The notes under the pieces are model-generated. The model did no database searches, was not told the origin of the DNA, and worked only from the letters and a program-made list of their open reading frames with translations. Source: Armatimonadota bacterium (lineage in GTDB: Bacteria; Armatimonadota; Fimbriimonadia; Fimbriimonadales; Fimbriimonadaceae). Taken from it: a DNA stretch of 64,000 nucleotides. This document shows positions 56,288 through 64,000 of this stretch, one piece after another (the first letter of the stretch is position 1; every line of letters starts with the position of its first letter). Where the stretch lies: positions 62,001-126,000 of the forward strand of contig JAFLBD010000003.1 in assembly GCA_017303935.1 (NCBI GenBank). Reading direction: 5' to 3'. The position numbers and the translations under genes are program-made.

Positions 56288-57175
56288 GTGGTCGCCGATG
56301 TCATTATCGTCAGTTTCAATACGGTCGAGCATTTGCGACGATGCCTGAGTTCTGTCGTAAGCCAACCCGGAGTAGGAGAAGTCGTAGTGGTAGACAACGC
56401 TTCGGAGGATGGATCACCAGAAATGGTGGCATCCGATTTTCCAAATGTAACCCTTATTAAGAATGTCACCAACGTCGGATTTGGTCGGGCTAACAACCAG
56501 GGGATCGCAGCGACAAAGTCCCCTATCGTGCTGCTTTTGAATTCAGACATCGAAGCTGAAGACGGCGCGATCCAGCAGATGCTAGAAACCCTTGACCAAG
56601 AGAATGCGGTCGCAATTGGAGGTGCGTTAGTCGATGCAGGAGGAATGATTCAGCCTTCCTGCTGCACCCAACTGACTTTGTGGGCGGTGTTCTGTGAACA
56701 AACAGGACTAGAGAAGCTCTTCCCAAGCTCGTCGTTTTGGTCGCCATATTGGATCACGAACCGGCTCCCTAAAGACAGGCCCTCTGCCGTGGCTCAGGTG
56801 ATGGGAGCTTGCTTGATGATGCGGCGTGGAGAGCTATTTGACGAACGCTACTTTTTGTATTGCGAAGACACTGAGCTGTGCATTCGGCTTGCACGCAAGG
56901 GCAAGATTCTGTACGAGCCTCGGGCGCGGTTCAAACATGCGCTTGGCGCAAGCACTTCGCTAGAGCGGAGATGGTGGTCAATCGCGCTTTACAACCGAGG
57001 CAAAGAACTCACATTTTTGATCCACCAATCCCGATGGGCCGCGATGGTTTGCTGGGTATTGAATCGAAAAGGTGCGGCAATACGGTTACTCCTTGCCGTC
57101 TTATCATTAAACCGATCGCGGATTCGCACGTTTTGGCGTGTCATGACGGCACCGATTTCGGGTCCACGGGTCTAA
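56288..57175 (+). CDS. Glycosyltransferase family 2 (rhamnosyltransferase-like)
   Basis: 295 residues from GTG 56288; TTG 56273 is in frame but lies over the likely -10 (TATGAT, 56276-56281). The GT-A fold opens VADVIIVSFNTVEHLRRCL, then VVVDNASEDGSPEMV with nucleotide-sugar contacts, VGFGRANNQGI, and the DxD-like LLLNSDIEAEDGA. The acceptor loop has VMGACLMMRR and YFLYCEDTELCIRLARKG. This layout is typical of WbbL-like dTDP-rhamnose transferases. The nearby Wzm/Wzt-type exporter points to a role in surface polysaccharide synthesis. Confidence 0.88.
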   Translation: MVADVIIVSFNTVEHLRRCLSSVVSQPGVGEVVVVDNASEDGSPEMVASDFPNVTLIKNVTNVGFGRANNQGIAATKSPIVLLLNSDIEAEDGAIQQMLETLDQENAVAIGGALVDAGGMIQPSCCTQLTLWAVFCEQTGLEKLFPSSSFWSPYWITNRLPKDRPSAVAQVMGACLMMRRGELFDERYFLYCEDTELCIRLARKGKILYEPRARFKHALGASTSLERRWWSIALYNRGKELTFLIHQSRWAAMVCWVLNRKGAAIRLLLAVLSLNRSRIRTFWRVMTAPISGPRV

Positions 57176-57184
57176 CTGAATTTT

Positions 57185-57472
57185 ATGCATCGCATCCACA
57201 ACATCGAAACCTCATTGGAAGTCTTTGACACGAAGCTCGTGAACGCCAAGTTTCGCGACGTAAAGATGGTTGACGCCGATCTGCACGACCTCGACATGGA
57301 GCGCGCCAAGTTCCAAGACGTGAATCTGGCAAACAGCAAATTTACGAATATCAACTTCACAGGTGCTGAAATTGAGGATTGCGATTTCACTGGGGCGACG
57401 ATCAACGGTGTGCTTGTGGAAGACCTGCTCCAAACATTCCGAGCGTTTAAGCGTCCGAGCGATACCGAGTAA
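57185..57472 (+). CDS. Short pentapeptide-repeat protein
   Basis: 95 residues. From residue 18 it shows pentapeptide-like units with central Leu/Phe/Met (AKFRD, ADLHD, AKFQD, VNLANSKF, INFTG, CDFTG, ATING), enough for about two coils of a right-handed beta-helix. The C-terminus EDLLQTFRAFKRP is helical. Function unknown. It begins 9 bases after the glycosyltransferase stop and its end overlaps the convergent ABC gene by 26 bases. Confidence 0.7.
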   Translation: MHRIHNIETSLEVFDTKLVNAKFRDVKMVDADLHDLDMERAKFQDVNLANSKFTNINFTGAEIEDCDFTGATINGVLVEDLLQTFRAFKRPSDTE

Positions 57473-58169
57473 GCACTTCTTCGACGGGTCCGTCCGCTTC
57501 AATCAGGCCGTTTTTCATCCAGAGGCATCGCGTCGCCACGCGCCGAATGCTCTCTTGCTGGTGAGAGACAAACAGCACCGCGCCGCCCTTTTCTCGATAG
57601 TCTTGGATGTACTGGTAGCACTTCTCCTCGAAGGCGAAGTCACCCACCGCGAGCACTTCATCGACGATCAAGATTTCCGCATTCACATGGGTGGCAATAC
57701 TGAATCCCAGTCGGGCCATCATGCCGCTGCTGTACGTTCGGACCGGAGAGTCGATCACCTTTTCTAGCTCAGCGAACGCGACGATTGAATCGGTGGCCTC
57801 AATGGCTTGCTTTCGGCTCAGCCCCAAGATCGCGGCATTGAAGACGATGTTCTCGAGCCCCGTTAGATCGGGGTGGAAGCCGGCGCCTAACTCCAGAAGT
57901 GGCGCGATCCGACCATTCACTTGGATCGATCCGCTAGTGGGCTTGTAGATTCGGGAAATTAGTGAAAGTAAGGTGCTCTTCCCCGCCCCGTTTCGCCCGA
58001 CAAGCGCGACACATTCGCCTGCTTCTAGCGTGAAGGAGACACCCCGCAAGACGTCGAGTTTCTCGATCTTTCTTTTCGTCACCGACATCAGCGCGGTCTT
58101 AAGCGAGCGCGTGTGACTTAAGCGAAACGACTTGTGGAGATCAGAAATTGTGATCCGGTTCTCGCTCAT
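57447..58169 (-). CDS. Polysaccharide export ABC ATPase (Wzt/TagH type)
   Basis: 240 residues from ATG 58169, overlapping the permease stop by four bases. Walker A is GRNGAGKST (58-66), the signature YSSGMMARLGFS, Walker B ILIVDEVLAVGD. The LLELGAGFHPDLTG segment is typical of Wzt/TagH exporters of O-antigen or teichoic acid. It lacks the C-terminal carbohydrate-binding domain found in some Wzt proteins. It powers export of an undecaprenyl-linked glycan with the permease upstream in the operon. Confidence 0.92.
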   Translation of the reverse strand: MSENRITISDLHKSFRLSHTRSLKTALMSVTKRKIEKLDVLRGVSFTLEAGECVALVGRNGAGKSTLLSLISRIYKPTSGSIQVNGRIAPLLELGAGFHPDLTGLENIVFNAAILGLSRKQAIEATDSIVAFAELEKVIDSPVRTYSSGMMARLGFSIATHVNAEILIVDEVLAVGDFAFEEKCYQYIQDYREKGGAVLFVSHQQESIRRVATRCLWMKNGLIEADGPVEEVLTRYRSDA

Positions 58170-59017
58170 GGTCGTTCCACAAACCCCCATTTCACTCGGT
58201 TAAAGAATGCGTACCCTCCGATGAAAATCGCGAGCGAGACCAAAGCCGTGATCGAAACCAGCGTCCAGTCTAGCGGCAAGTAAGGCAGCTTCTTGTCTCC
58301 AAAAATTGGATCCTGAGGAGCGACCAAAATCTTGCGGTAGGTCGTGCACAACATCGCTACCGGATTGAGATGAAACGCAGTGTAAAGCCACGGCGATTTC
58401 TCCGCGGTACTGGCATAAACTTGCTCGCTGAAGTACATCACCGGGCATACAAAAAGCAACAACTGCAACACCACCGTGACGATGTACTTGACGTCCTCAT
58501 AGTACGTGTTCAGCGCAGAGATGAAAAGGCTAAGCCCAGCCACCAGCATGAAGTTGATGAGCAAAGGAATCGGAACCAGAACCATGCTCCAGCTAAAGGG
58601 CGATATTCTGGGATCGGCGAGGTAGATCACCACCAAGAAAGCGAAGAAAACACCTAGCGCCAGTACCAAGTGGATGAAGTTGCTGATGACTGAAGTCAGA
58701 GGCAAAATCTCCCTCGGGAAATATACTTTCTTGATGATCGGCAGCGAACCCAAAATGCTTTGCGAGGAATCTAGCAACGACTGCTGGAAAAACATGTATG
58801 GCAGATAGGCGGCCAGGATATATGCGCTGAAATTTGGGGTTTCGTTGCGCATGAAGATTTTGAAAACGAAGGTCATCACTCCGACGGTGACTAGCGGATT
58901 GAAGAGCGACCAAAAGAACCCAAAGACACTGTTTTTGTATCGGATGCGTAGCTCACGCTCGACGAGCGTGAACAGCAGTTCGCGATATCGCCAAAGCTCG
59001 GCGAGGTCCTTACGCAT
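58166..59017 (-). CDS. Polysaccharide export ABC permease (Wzm/TagG type)
   Basis: 283 residues with six hydrophobic segments. The N-terminus LWRYRELLFTLVERELRIRY then KNSVFGFFWSLFNPLV is the ABC-2 permease amphipathic start of Wzm/TagG. The later PLLINFMLVAGLSLFISALN and YYEDVKYIVTVVLQLLLFVC also fit. It forms the channel for the ATPase downstream. A TACACT box (59027-59032), in an extended TGGTACACT form, ends 9 bases before the ATG with no Shine-Dalgarno. Confidence 0.92.
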   Translation of the reverse strand: MRKDLAELWRYRELLFTLVERELRIRYKNSVFGFFWSLFNPLVTVGVMTFVFKIFMRNETPNFSAYILAAYLPYMFFQQSLLDSSQSILGSLPIIKKVYFPREILPLTSVISNFIHLVLALGVFFAFLVVIYLADPRISPFSWSMVLVPIPLLINFMLVAGLSLFISALNTYYEDVKYIVTVVLQLLLFVCPVMYFSEQVYASTAEKSPWLYTAFHLNPVAMLCTTYRKILVAPQDPIFGDKKLPYLPLDWTLVSITALVSLAIFIGGYAFFNRVKWGFVERP

Positions 59018-59064
59018 TGTTCGCCAAGTGTACCAATCTCATTGCGGCTGGGTTTAGGAACTGA

Positions 59065-59709
59065 TCAATAGCTCTTCATCTCGCCCGTAAGCAAGAATTC
59101 CACCCGCTCCGCGATGTTGATGGAGTGGTCCGCAACGCGTTCGATGTCGTGGATTGCTACAACAAGATAGCTCAGCGTGACTGCGTGTTCAGGATGAATT
59201 TGCATCGACTGATGCGCTTGGTCGCGAAGTTCAAGGAACAACTTATCCGCTTGCTGTTCCATCCGAACTACTTGTGAGATTAGGGCTACGTCTTGCTTAG
59301 CGTAACTTTCGATCGCGGTGTGGAACATGGTTCGGGCAATGTCCGAAAACCGCGGAAGATCTACAAAGCCGGATTCACCGAGTTCACTCTCGACGCGGAG
59401 GCTGCAGCGCGCTAAATCCACCGCGAGATCCGCGACCCTCTCGATGTCGGTGATCATCTTGAGAACGGTGCCAACTTTGCGGCGATCGACATCAACTTGC
59501 TCCCGGTCGGCGAGTAATTCTAGGCACGCGAGTTCAATTTTGGCGTCCAGCGCATCTACGCGGTCATCGCTCTCGATCACTTGCTCGGCAGCATGCGATT
59601 GTAGATAGGTCAAAGCTTGCACTGCGCGCTGAAACATCATTTCGGCGCGGGACGCCATCTCGAGTAGATCGTGCTCGATACTCAACATTGGCGAGGTCTC
59701 TTGGTTCAA
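59065..59709 (-). CDS. phoU: PhoU phosphate-signalling protein
   Basis: 214 residues, full length, with two PhoU three-helix repeats. The metal-binding motifs are in ITDIERVADLAVDLAR (first repeat) and IHDIERVADHSINIAE (second), both with the E/DxxxD pattern. It normally represses PhoR-PhoB signalling and restrains the Pst transporter. Here it is not beside pst or phoR genes; its start overlaps the end of the OppF-like gene (ATGA). Confidence 0.93.
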   Translation of the reverse strand: MNQETSPMLSIEHDLLEMASRAEMMFQRAVQALTYLQSHAAEQVIESDDRVDALDAKIELACLELLADREQVDVDRRKVGTVLKMITDIERVADLAVDLARCSLRVESELGESGFVDLPRFSDIARTMFHTAIESYAKQDVALISQVVRMEQQADKLFLELRDQAHQSMQIHPEHAVTLSYLVVAIHDIERVADHSINIAERVEFLLTGEMKSY

Positions 59710-60614
59710 CGAACGCCCTCAGCTATGAGCGGGTTGTGGCAAGCCACCTGATGTGCGTCGCCCGCGAGCAACGGGACTTCATTTGAACATCGATCCAAAT
59801 ACCGTGGGCACCGAGGCGCGAATGGGCAACCCGCCTGCCCACGGGAAGGATGCAAGGTCTCGATCTCTGGCAGCATCCCGATATGTTCTGGAGTCAGTGC
59901 GGATTCGAGCAACAGCTTCGTGTACGGGTGATTCGGACTTTCGAAAACTGTGTCGGTGTCGCCAAACTCAACGATGTTGCCAAGGTACATGACCGCCACC
60001 CGGTCACTCAAGAACCGAACCGTCTCTAGGTTATGCGAAATATAGAGAAACGCGCATTTCAGTTCGGATTGGAGATCCTTAAGGAGGTTCAAAATTTGAG
60101 CCTGGACGCTTAGGTCAAGTGCAGATGTAGGTTCGTCGCAAATGAGCAACTTTGGGCGAAGTGCGATTGCGCGGGCGATCGCTACACGCTGCCGTTGCCC
60201 GCCAGAGAGTTGGTGCGGGTATCGATCCTTCAGATTCGGATTCAACCCGACCTGGGACAACAGCTCATCCAGGTTCACTTCGACCTTCGCAAGATTCGCG
60301 GGCTCCTTGATGAGATCACCGATCCTCCATCTGGGGTCTAGACTAGCAAAAGGGTCTTGCCAAACCACTCCCACCGTGGACGCCTGTCCGGGGTGAACAC
60401 CGCTCACTGACCTGCCATCAAGCTCAATACTTCCTGAGAACGGCTGGAGGCTCAAAATGCATCGTGCGAGGGTGGTCTTGCCACAGCCAGATTCTCCGAC
60501 AATTGCCTGGAACTGCCCTTCTGCGACATCTAGGTTGATGCCTCGAATGGCGCGGTTTTGCTGATTCCCTTTCGTGAAAGTGACTTCAAGATTCCGAACA
60601 GAAAGAACGCTCAT
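59706..60614 (-). CDS. Peptide ABC transporter ATP-binding protein (OppF/DppF-like)
   Basis: 302 residues. Walker A is GESGCGKTT (40-48), signature [16 protein letters not shown], Walker [13 protein letters not shown]. The C-terminal extension has [19 protein letters not shown], the Cys-containing oligopeptide-transporter domain (oligo_HPY). It should energise peptide or nickel import with permeases not present here. It overlaps nadK upstream and phoU downstream by four bases each. Confidence 0.92.
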   Translation of the reverse strand: MSVLSVRNLEVTFTKGNQQNRAIRGINLDVAEGQFQAIVGESGCGKTTLARCILSLQPFSGSIELDGRSVSGVHPGQASTVGVVWQDPFASLDPRWRIGDLIKEPANLAKVEVNLDELLSQVGLNPNLKDRYPHQLSGGQRQRVAIARAIALRPKLLICDEPTSALDLSVQAQILNLLKDLQSELKCAFLYISHNLETVRFLSDRVAVMYLGNIVEFGDTDTVFESPNHPYTKLLLESALTPEHIGMLPEIETLHPSRGQAGCPFAPRCPRYLDRCSNEVPLLAGDAHQVACHNPLIAEGVR

Positions 60615-61459
60615 GTAGAACTCCCTCCGCCAAGTAGAAGGTTGGTCACCTTGTTGAGGAAGTCTTGATCATCGACTTGCACGAGGCGAATAGTTCGGTC
60701 GCTCTTGGTAACAATCACCCGATCACCGCTGAACATTTCGACCCGGTCGTGGCCATCGCAACTCAAAATGGCATCGCCACGCGTCTCGACCCTGATCTCA
60801 ATGGTGCTATTGGAGCCGAAGACGAGCGGACGAGCACTCAGAGTGTGCGGGGTGATCGCACTGAGCAAGATTACTTCTAGCTTCGGGTCTACGATTGGGC
60901 CTCCTGCCGAGAGATTGTATGCTGTACTGCCCGTCGGAGTCGAGACGATGATCCCATCCGCTGGATATTGGGTCAAAAACTGATTGTCCACGAAAATTTC
61001 GAACTCAAGCATTCTCGTGGTAGCGGCCCGTTGGACCACAGCTTCGTTTAGCGCGTGGAACTCAGCGATTGTCTCCCCACTTCGAACCAAAGTGGCTTGG
61101 ACCATCATTCGCTCTTCTAGAGTCGAATTCCCGTCAACAAACATGCTGAGGGCGGCGCCGAGCTCCGAAGGCTGACATTGGGTGACGAACCCGAACTTGC
61201 CGTAGTGGACGCCTAGAATCGGAGTGTGCCTTTCTCCACAACGTTGGGCTGCGTTGAGCAATGTGCCATCACCGCCAAAACTGATGACGAGATCGCAATT
61301 GCCAAAATCTTCGTTGGTGGCGGTTGGGATGCCGACCAGTTTTGCGCTGAGTTCGTCGGCAAACACCTGTACTCCGCGATCAATGAGGCTGGCGGCGGCA
61401 ATCTTCGCCGCTTCAATCGCGTCGGCTCGGTACAGATTAACTAGAAGATGAAAGCGCAC
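60611..61459 (-). CDS. nadK: NAD kinase
   Basis: 282 residues from GTG. It phosphorylates NAD to NADP. GGDGT is at 62-66 in ISFGGDGTLL, the NE motif in FHALNEAVVQR, and the nucleotide-binding loop in STPTGSTAYNLSAGGPI. SCDGHDRVEM near the end also fits. A perfect TATAAT (61469-61474) ends 9 bases before the GTG, so the message is probably leaderless. First gene of the nadK-oppF-phoU operon. Confidence 0.95.
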   Translation of the reverse strand: MRFHLLVNLYRADAIEAAKIAAASLIDRGVQVFADELSAKLVGIPTATNEDFGNCDLVISFGGDGTLLNAAQRCGERHTPILGVHYGKFGFVTQCQPSELGAALSMFVDGNSTLEERMMVQATLVRSGETIAEFHALNEAVVQRAATTRMLEFEIFVDNQFLTQYPADGIIVSTPTGSTAYNLSAGGPIVDPKLEVILLSAITPHTLSARPLVFGSNSTIEIRVETRGDAILSCDGHDRVEMFSGDRVIVTKSDRTIRLVQVDDQDFLNKVTNLLLGGGSST

Positions 61460-61477
61460 CTAGTTGAAATTATAGCG

Positions 61478-61512
61478 GCACGGCGCACCCCATTATCTGA
61501 GGTGCGCCGTGC
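61478..61512. terminator. Strong hairpin between the TPR gene and nadK
   Basis: GCACGGCGCACC and GGTGCGCCGTGC form a perfect 12-bp stem with an 11-base loop. No T run follows on either strand. It ends four bases from the nadK -10 box. Probably a terminator for the TPR gene, with an atypical tail. Confidence 0.6.
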
Positions 61513-61546
61513 GTTGTGGAAGTTGACTGATTTTGATTAACGCGAG

Positions 61547-63034
61547 TTAGGACGCTTTGCCTTCGGCCTTTCGCATTCGTTCCAAGTTAGCGAGCACGTC
61601 GCTTGCGTTTGGATCGAGTTTCAGCGCTGCTTCCAGCACTGCGATGGCTTCCTTTCGCTTATTTTGTCGCTCAAGAGCGATCGAAAGGTTGTTGTAGGCT
61701 TGAACGTACTTCGCGTCTTGCTTGATCGCGGTTCGGAAAGCAGCTTCTGCTTCCTTGTACTTTGCCTGCCCGAGGTACCAAAGGCCCATGCCGTTTCGTG
61801 CTCGAGCGTTGTTCGGATCGGACTTCAGAACGGTGGCGTAGTGGAACTTCGCCCCTTCCTTATCGCCCATCGACCAAAGCGCAGCCGCGAGGTCAAGTCG
61901 AACTTCGTTTCGAGTTGGATCCTTTCGCAAGATGGTCTTCCAAAGGTTGACCGCCGAACCCAAATCACCAGATCGAGCATATGCAGCTGACAAGTTCATT
62001 TGAGCACCCTTGTTGTCTGGGTTCAAATCGTATAGCCGCTTGAAGAACGGAACGGCTTCATCGTATCGGCCTTGAGTGTAGAGCACCAAGCCGAGGTTGT
62101 TCAGACTGGCTGCATCCTTTGGATCGATATCGAGTGCCCGCTTGTAAGCAGCTTCTGCGCCTTCAGCATCGTTTGCTTGCATGCAAAGAACACCTCGGTT
62201 GAACCAGAAGTTCTTATCGCCGGCCATCATGTCTTCGACTTCAGCCATCATCTTCATGGCATCGTCTCGTCGACCTGCTCGGAGATAGAGATCGCTCAAA
62301 GCGGCCTTAACTGACGGATCGGTTTCGCCAACGGAAAGAGCTCGCTCGAAATACGCGATTGCGTCATTGACCTTTGAGAGTCGATAGTACGAAAAGCCAG
62401 CGTTGCGAGCAAAATTTGCGAGATCCGTTCGGAGATCGCTTGCTGCAGCGAACTTCGAAGCGGCCATTGCAAAGTCGCCTTTGAGTTCGTACGATGCGCC
62501 CAGGTTGTTCTTGATGAACGCATCCTTTCCATCGAGCTTTTCGGCTGTTGTCAGCGCGCTGATGGCTGCATCCGCGTTCTTCTTCGCCAGTTGGAGGCTA
62601 CCGATGTTGTACCAAGCCTCGACCATGTCAGGCTTCATCTTTGCAACGACGGTGTATGTTGCGAGAGCCTTATCGTCTTGCGAGGTCATCAAGTAGGCAT
62701 TGCCCAAGTTGACCTTGACTTCGAGGTCGGTTGGGCGCAGCTCTTGTGCCTTTTCCAACGAAGCGACAGCCATTTCGGGCTTGCTTTGTCGGAGGTAGAT
62801 GAATCCCAACCAACTGTGGGCTTCGCCGTTGGACGGGTCTGCCTTGACAACTGCTTCCAGCTTAGCGGCAGCGTCGTTCAATTGGCCGGCCTTGTAGAGC
62901 TGAGCAGCTTCAAAAACTTGTGCGTTTGAAGCAGGGGCAACCGGCTCGGTTTGGGCCATTGCGGTGCCGACAATCAACATTGCGGTCAAAAAGGTGAAGC
63001 TCAGCTTTTTGATCCAATTCTTCTTTACAGTCAT
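61547..63034 (-). CDS. Exported TPR-repeat protein
   Basis: 495 residues from ATG 63034, preceded by GGGGAAG; a TTG four codons upstream would overlap that site. A signal peptide ends at GTAMAQ. Then about 12 tetratricopeptide repeats run to the end, with the usual W-LG-Y/A-P pattern (for example AHSWLGFIYLRQSKPEMAVA and ASLNNLGLVLYTQGRYDEA). It is a solenoid for protein-protein contact, probably periplasmic. No catalytic domain is present. Partners are unknown. Confidence 0.88.
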   Translation of the reverse strand: MTVKKNWIKKLSFTFLTAMLIVGTAMAQTEPVAPASNAQVFEAAQLYKAGQLNDAAAKLEAVVKADPSNGEAHSWLGFIYLRQSKPEMAVASLEKAQELRPTDLEVKVNLGNAYLMTSQDDKALATYTVVAKMKPDMVEAWYNIGSLQLAKKNADAAISALTTAEKLDGKDAFIKNNLGASYELKGDFAMAASKFAAASDLRTDLANFARNAGFSYYRLSKVNDAIAYFERALSVGETDPSVKAALSDLYLRAGRRDDAMKMMAEVEDMMAGDKNFWFNRGVLCMQANDAEGAEAAYKRALDIDPKDAASLNNLGLVLYTQGRYDEAVPFFKRLYDLNPDNKGAQMNLSAAYARSGDLGSAVNLWKTILRKDPTRNEVRLDLAAALWSMGDKEGAKFHYATVLKSDPNNARARNGMGLWYLGQAKYKEAEAAFRTAIKQDAKYVQAYNNLSIALERQNKRKEAIAVLEAALKLDPNASDVLANLERMRKAEGKAS

Positions 63035-63102
63035 TTTCTTCCCCAAAATTCGCTAATTGCTAATAACGAAGTGTGACGCCACATTTGGCGCACTTCCCTT
63101 TA

Positions 63103-64000
63103 TTATCCACCGTTCACTGCAGAACCAATCGAATCTTGATAATATTCAAGCAGTTGTGCGGTGTTCAGATCGATTTTTGTAGCCAAATCGGCAGATAGTT
63201 GGAACTGCGTCCCGCCCACTGATCCGATAATCTCAACAAAAACGCCTTTTGCGTTAGCGACTCGCTTAAGATGTTCCACATTTTGAGACGAAACACCCGC
63301 AAAAACTACACCAGGAAATTCACCGAATAGCGCAGAAGTTGGGGACATTTCTGAGAAGACTTTTGAACGAGAAAGTTCCAATCTGGCTCCATGCCCCGAA
63401 GTAATCGCCATTTCGGCGAGAGCAGTGGCAGCCCCGCCTTCGCTCAAATCGTGTGCACAGGTCAATAATCCTTGCGCGGCGCATTCCACCAAAAAGGAGT
63501 GCAATCGAGCCTCAGCCGCCATATCTGGAGATTCGGGAACCCCATTTTCGATCCCGTGAACTGCGCTCAGATATCGACTAGCGCCGAGGCCCGTTCCGCT
63601 CAGCGGCCCCGGAGTGATGACCACGACTTCATCGCCCTCGCTCCAGCCGCTCCCGATCGCCTTGGAACCGTCTTCCAGCACACCGAGCATGCCGATGATC
63701 GGTGTCGGCAAGACCTCGCCGAGTTCGCTCTCGTTGTAGAAGCTCACGTTGCCGCTCACCACCGGGATGGAAAGCGCATCAGCTGCCTCTGCGATTCCTT
63801 TCACCGCGCGATCAAACTGCCAATAGACATGCGGCTGTTGTGGATTGCCAAAGTTGAGGCCGTCGGTAATCCCTGCTGGCATCGCGCCCGTGCAAGCGAC
63901 ATTTCGTGCTGCTTCGGCTACCGCCAGCATTCCCCCGCGATATGGATCGAAGTAGGTCCAAAGCGCATTGCCATCTAGCTTGATCGCAAGACCTTTCTTA
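63103..64000 (-). CDS. purL: Phosphoribosylformylglycinamidine synthase subunit PurL (5' end outside window)
   Basis: The frame is open to the right edge, so only the C-terminal part (about 299 residues) is seen. It converts FGAR to FGAM in purine synthesis. Recognised segments are ITDGLNFGNPQQPHVYWQF, VVSGNVSFYNES, and AHDLSEGGAATALAEMA of the second AIR-synthase-like domain. ATP- and FGAR-binding parts lie upstream, outside the window. It ends 69 bases from the start of the TPR gene on the same strand. Confidence 0.94.
   Translation of the reverse strand, partial: KKGLAIKLDGNALWTYFDPYRGGMLAVAEAARNVACTGAMPAGITDGLNFGNPQQPHVYWQFDRAVKGIAEAADALSIPVVSGNVSFYNESELGEVLPTPIIGMLGVLEDGSKAIGSGWSEGDEVVVITPGPLSGTGLGASRYLSAVHGIENGVPESPDMAAEARLHSFLVECAAQGLLTCAHDLSEGGAATALAEMAITSGHGARLELSRSKVFSEMSPTSALFGEFPGVVFAGVSSQNVEHLKRVANAKGVFVEIIGSVGGTQFQLSADLATKIDLNTAQLLEYYQDSIGSAVNGG

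Noticed and set aside
56239-56550. A longer greA frame starting at 56550
   Set aside because: It would overlap the glycosyltransferase on the other strand; ATG 56238 starts the GreA fold and has a -10 box.

Overview
This window is a piece of a bacterial chromosome carrying mostly core genes on both strands. The signals point to Armatimonadota, probably a Fimbriimonadia-like lineage: exported proteins end in paired Ca-binding (dockerin-like) repeats, there is a PEP-CTERM protein, a free-standing 23S-5S rRNA unit, HspR beside DnaJ, and many start codons sit directly after a -10 box. The lineage is inferred from gene content and style; no database search was possible.

Layout. 1-9.6 kb: a GH5-like secreted glycosidase cut by the left edge, a GNAT acetyltransferase, tRNA-Gln(CTG), pyruvate phosphate dikinase, an S66 LD-carboxypeptidase, MsrA, a lipoate/octanoate transferase and a secreted protein with a dockerin-like tail. 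9.6-16.7 kb (minus strand): gcvPB, a SAM methyltransferase, 5S and 23S rRNA with their own consensus promoter and terminator and no 16S, a DinB-fold protein and transaldolase. 16.8-34.3 kb: a PEP-CTERM protein, MFS transporter, mnmE, clpB, a large zinc metalloprotease, a PBP4-type DD-peptidase, the overlapping ppx-ppk pair, an S51 peptidase and dnaJ-hspR under a HAIR-like operator.

34.4-43.5 kb: rpoB and rpoC, without adjacent ribosomal protein genes in the sequence seen. RpoC has about 103 residues inserted in the trigger loop, and RpoB has unusual residues in the rifampicin pocket. 43.5-46.6 kb: a tight plus-strand operon of a RidA protein, an uncharacterised protein, a homologue of cyanobacterial acyl-ACP reductase (AAR) and an MlaF-like ATPase. 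This is the best candidate for an undescribed system. 46.7-52.9 kb: a Spy/LTxxQ protein, GNAT, a SnoaL-like protein with a perfect sigma-70 promoter, a GDSL esterase with dockerin-like repeats, a HAF-repeat protein, and an ECF sigma factor with a possible anti-sigma followed by dnaN. 53-64 kb: an outer membrane protein, aat, a second DinB-fold protein, a lipoprotein, greA, a glycosyltransferase with a Wzm/Wzt-type exporter, a coupled nadK-oppF-phoU operon, a TPR protein, and purL cut by the right edge.

Gene density is high. Six convergent pairs overlap or abut at their 3' ends and many operon genes overlap by 4 bases. Translation starts are of two kinds: genes with a clear Shine-Dalgarno (clpB, rpoB, the SnoaL-like gene, the outer membrane protein) and a large set apparently leaderless, with a TAnnnT box 6-9 bases before ATG or GTG. 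No gene-free stretch exceeds 300 bases. No CRISPR array, insertion sequence, prophage or integron was seen.
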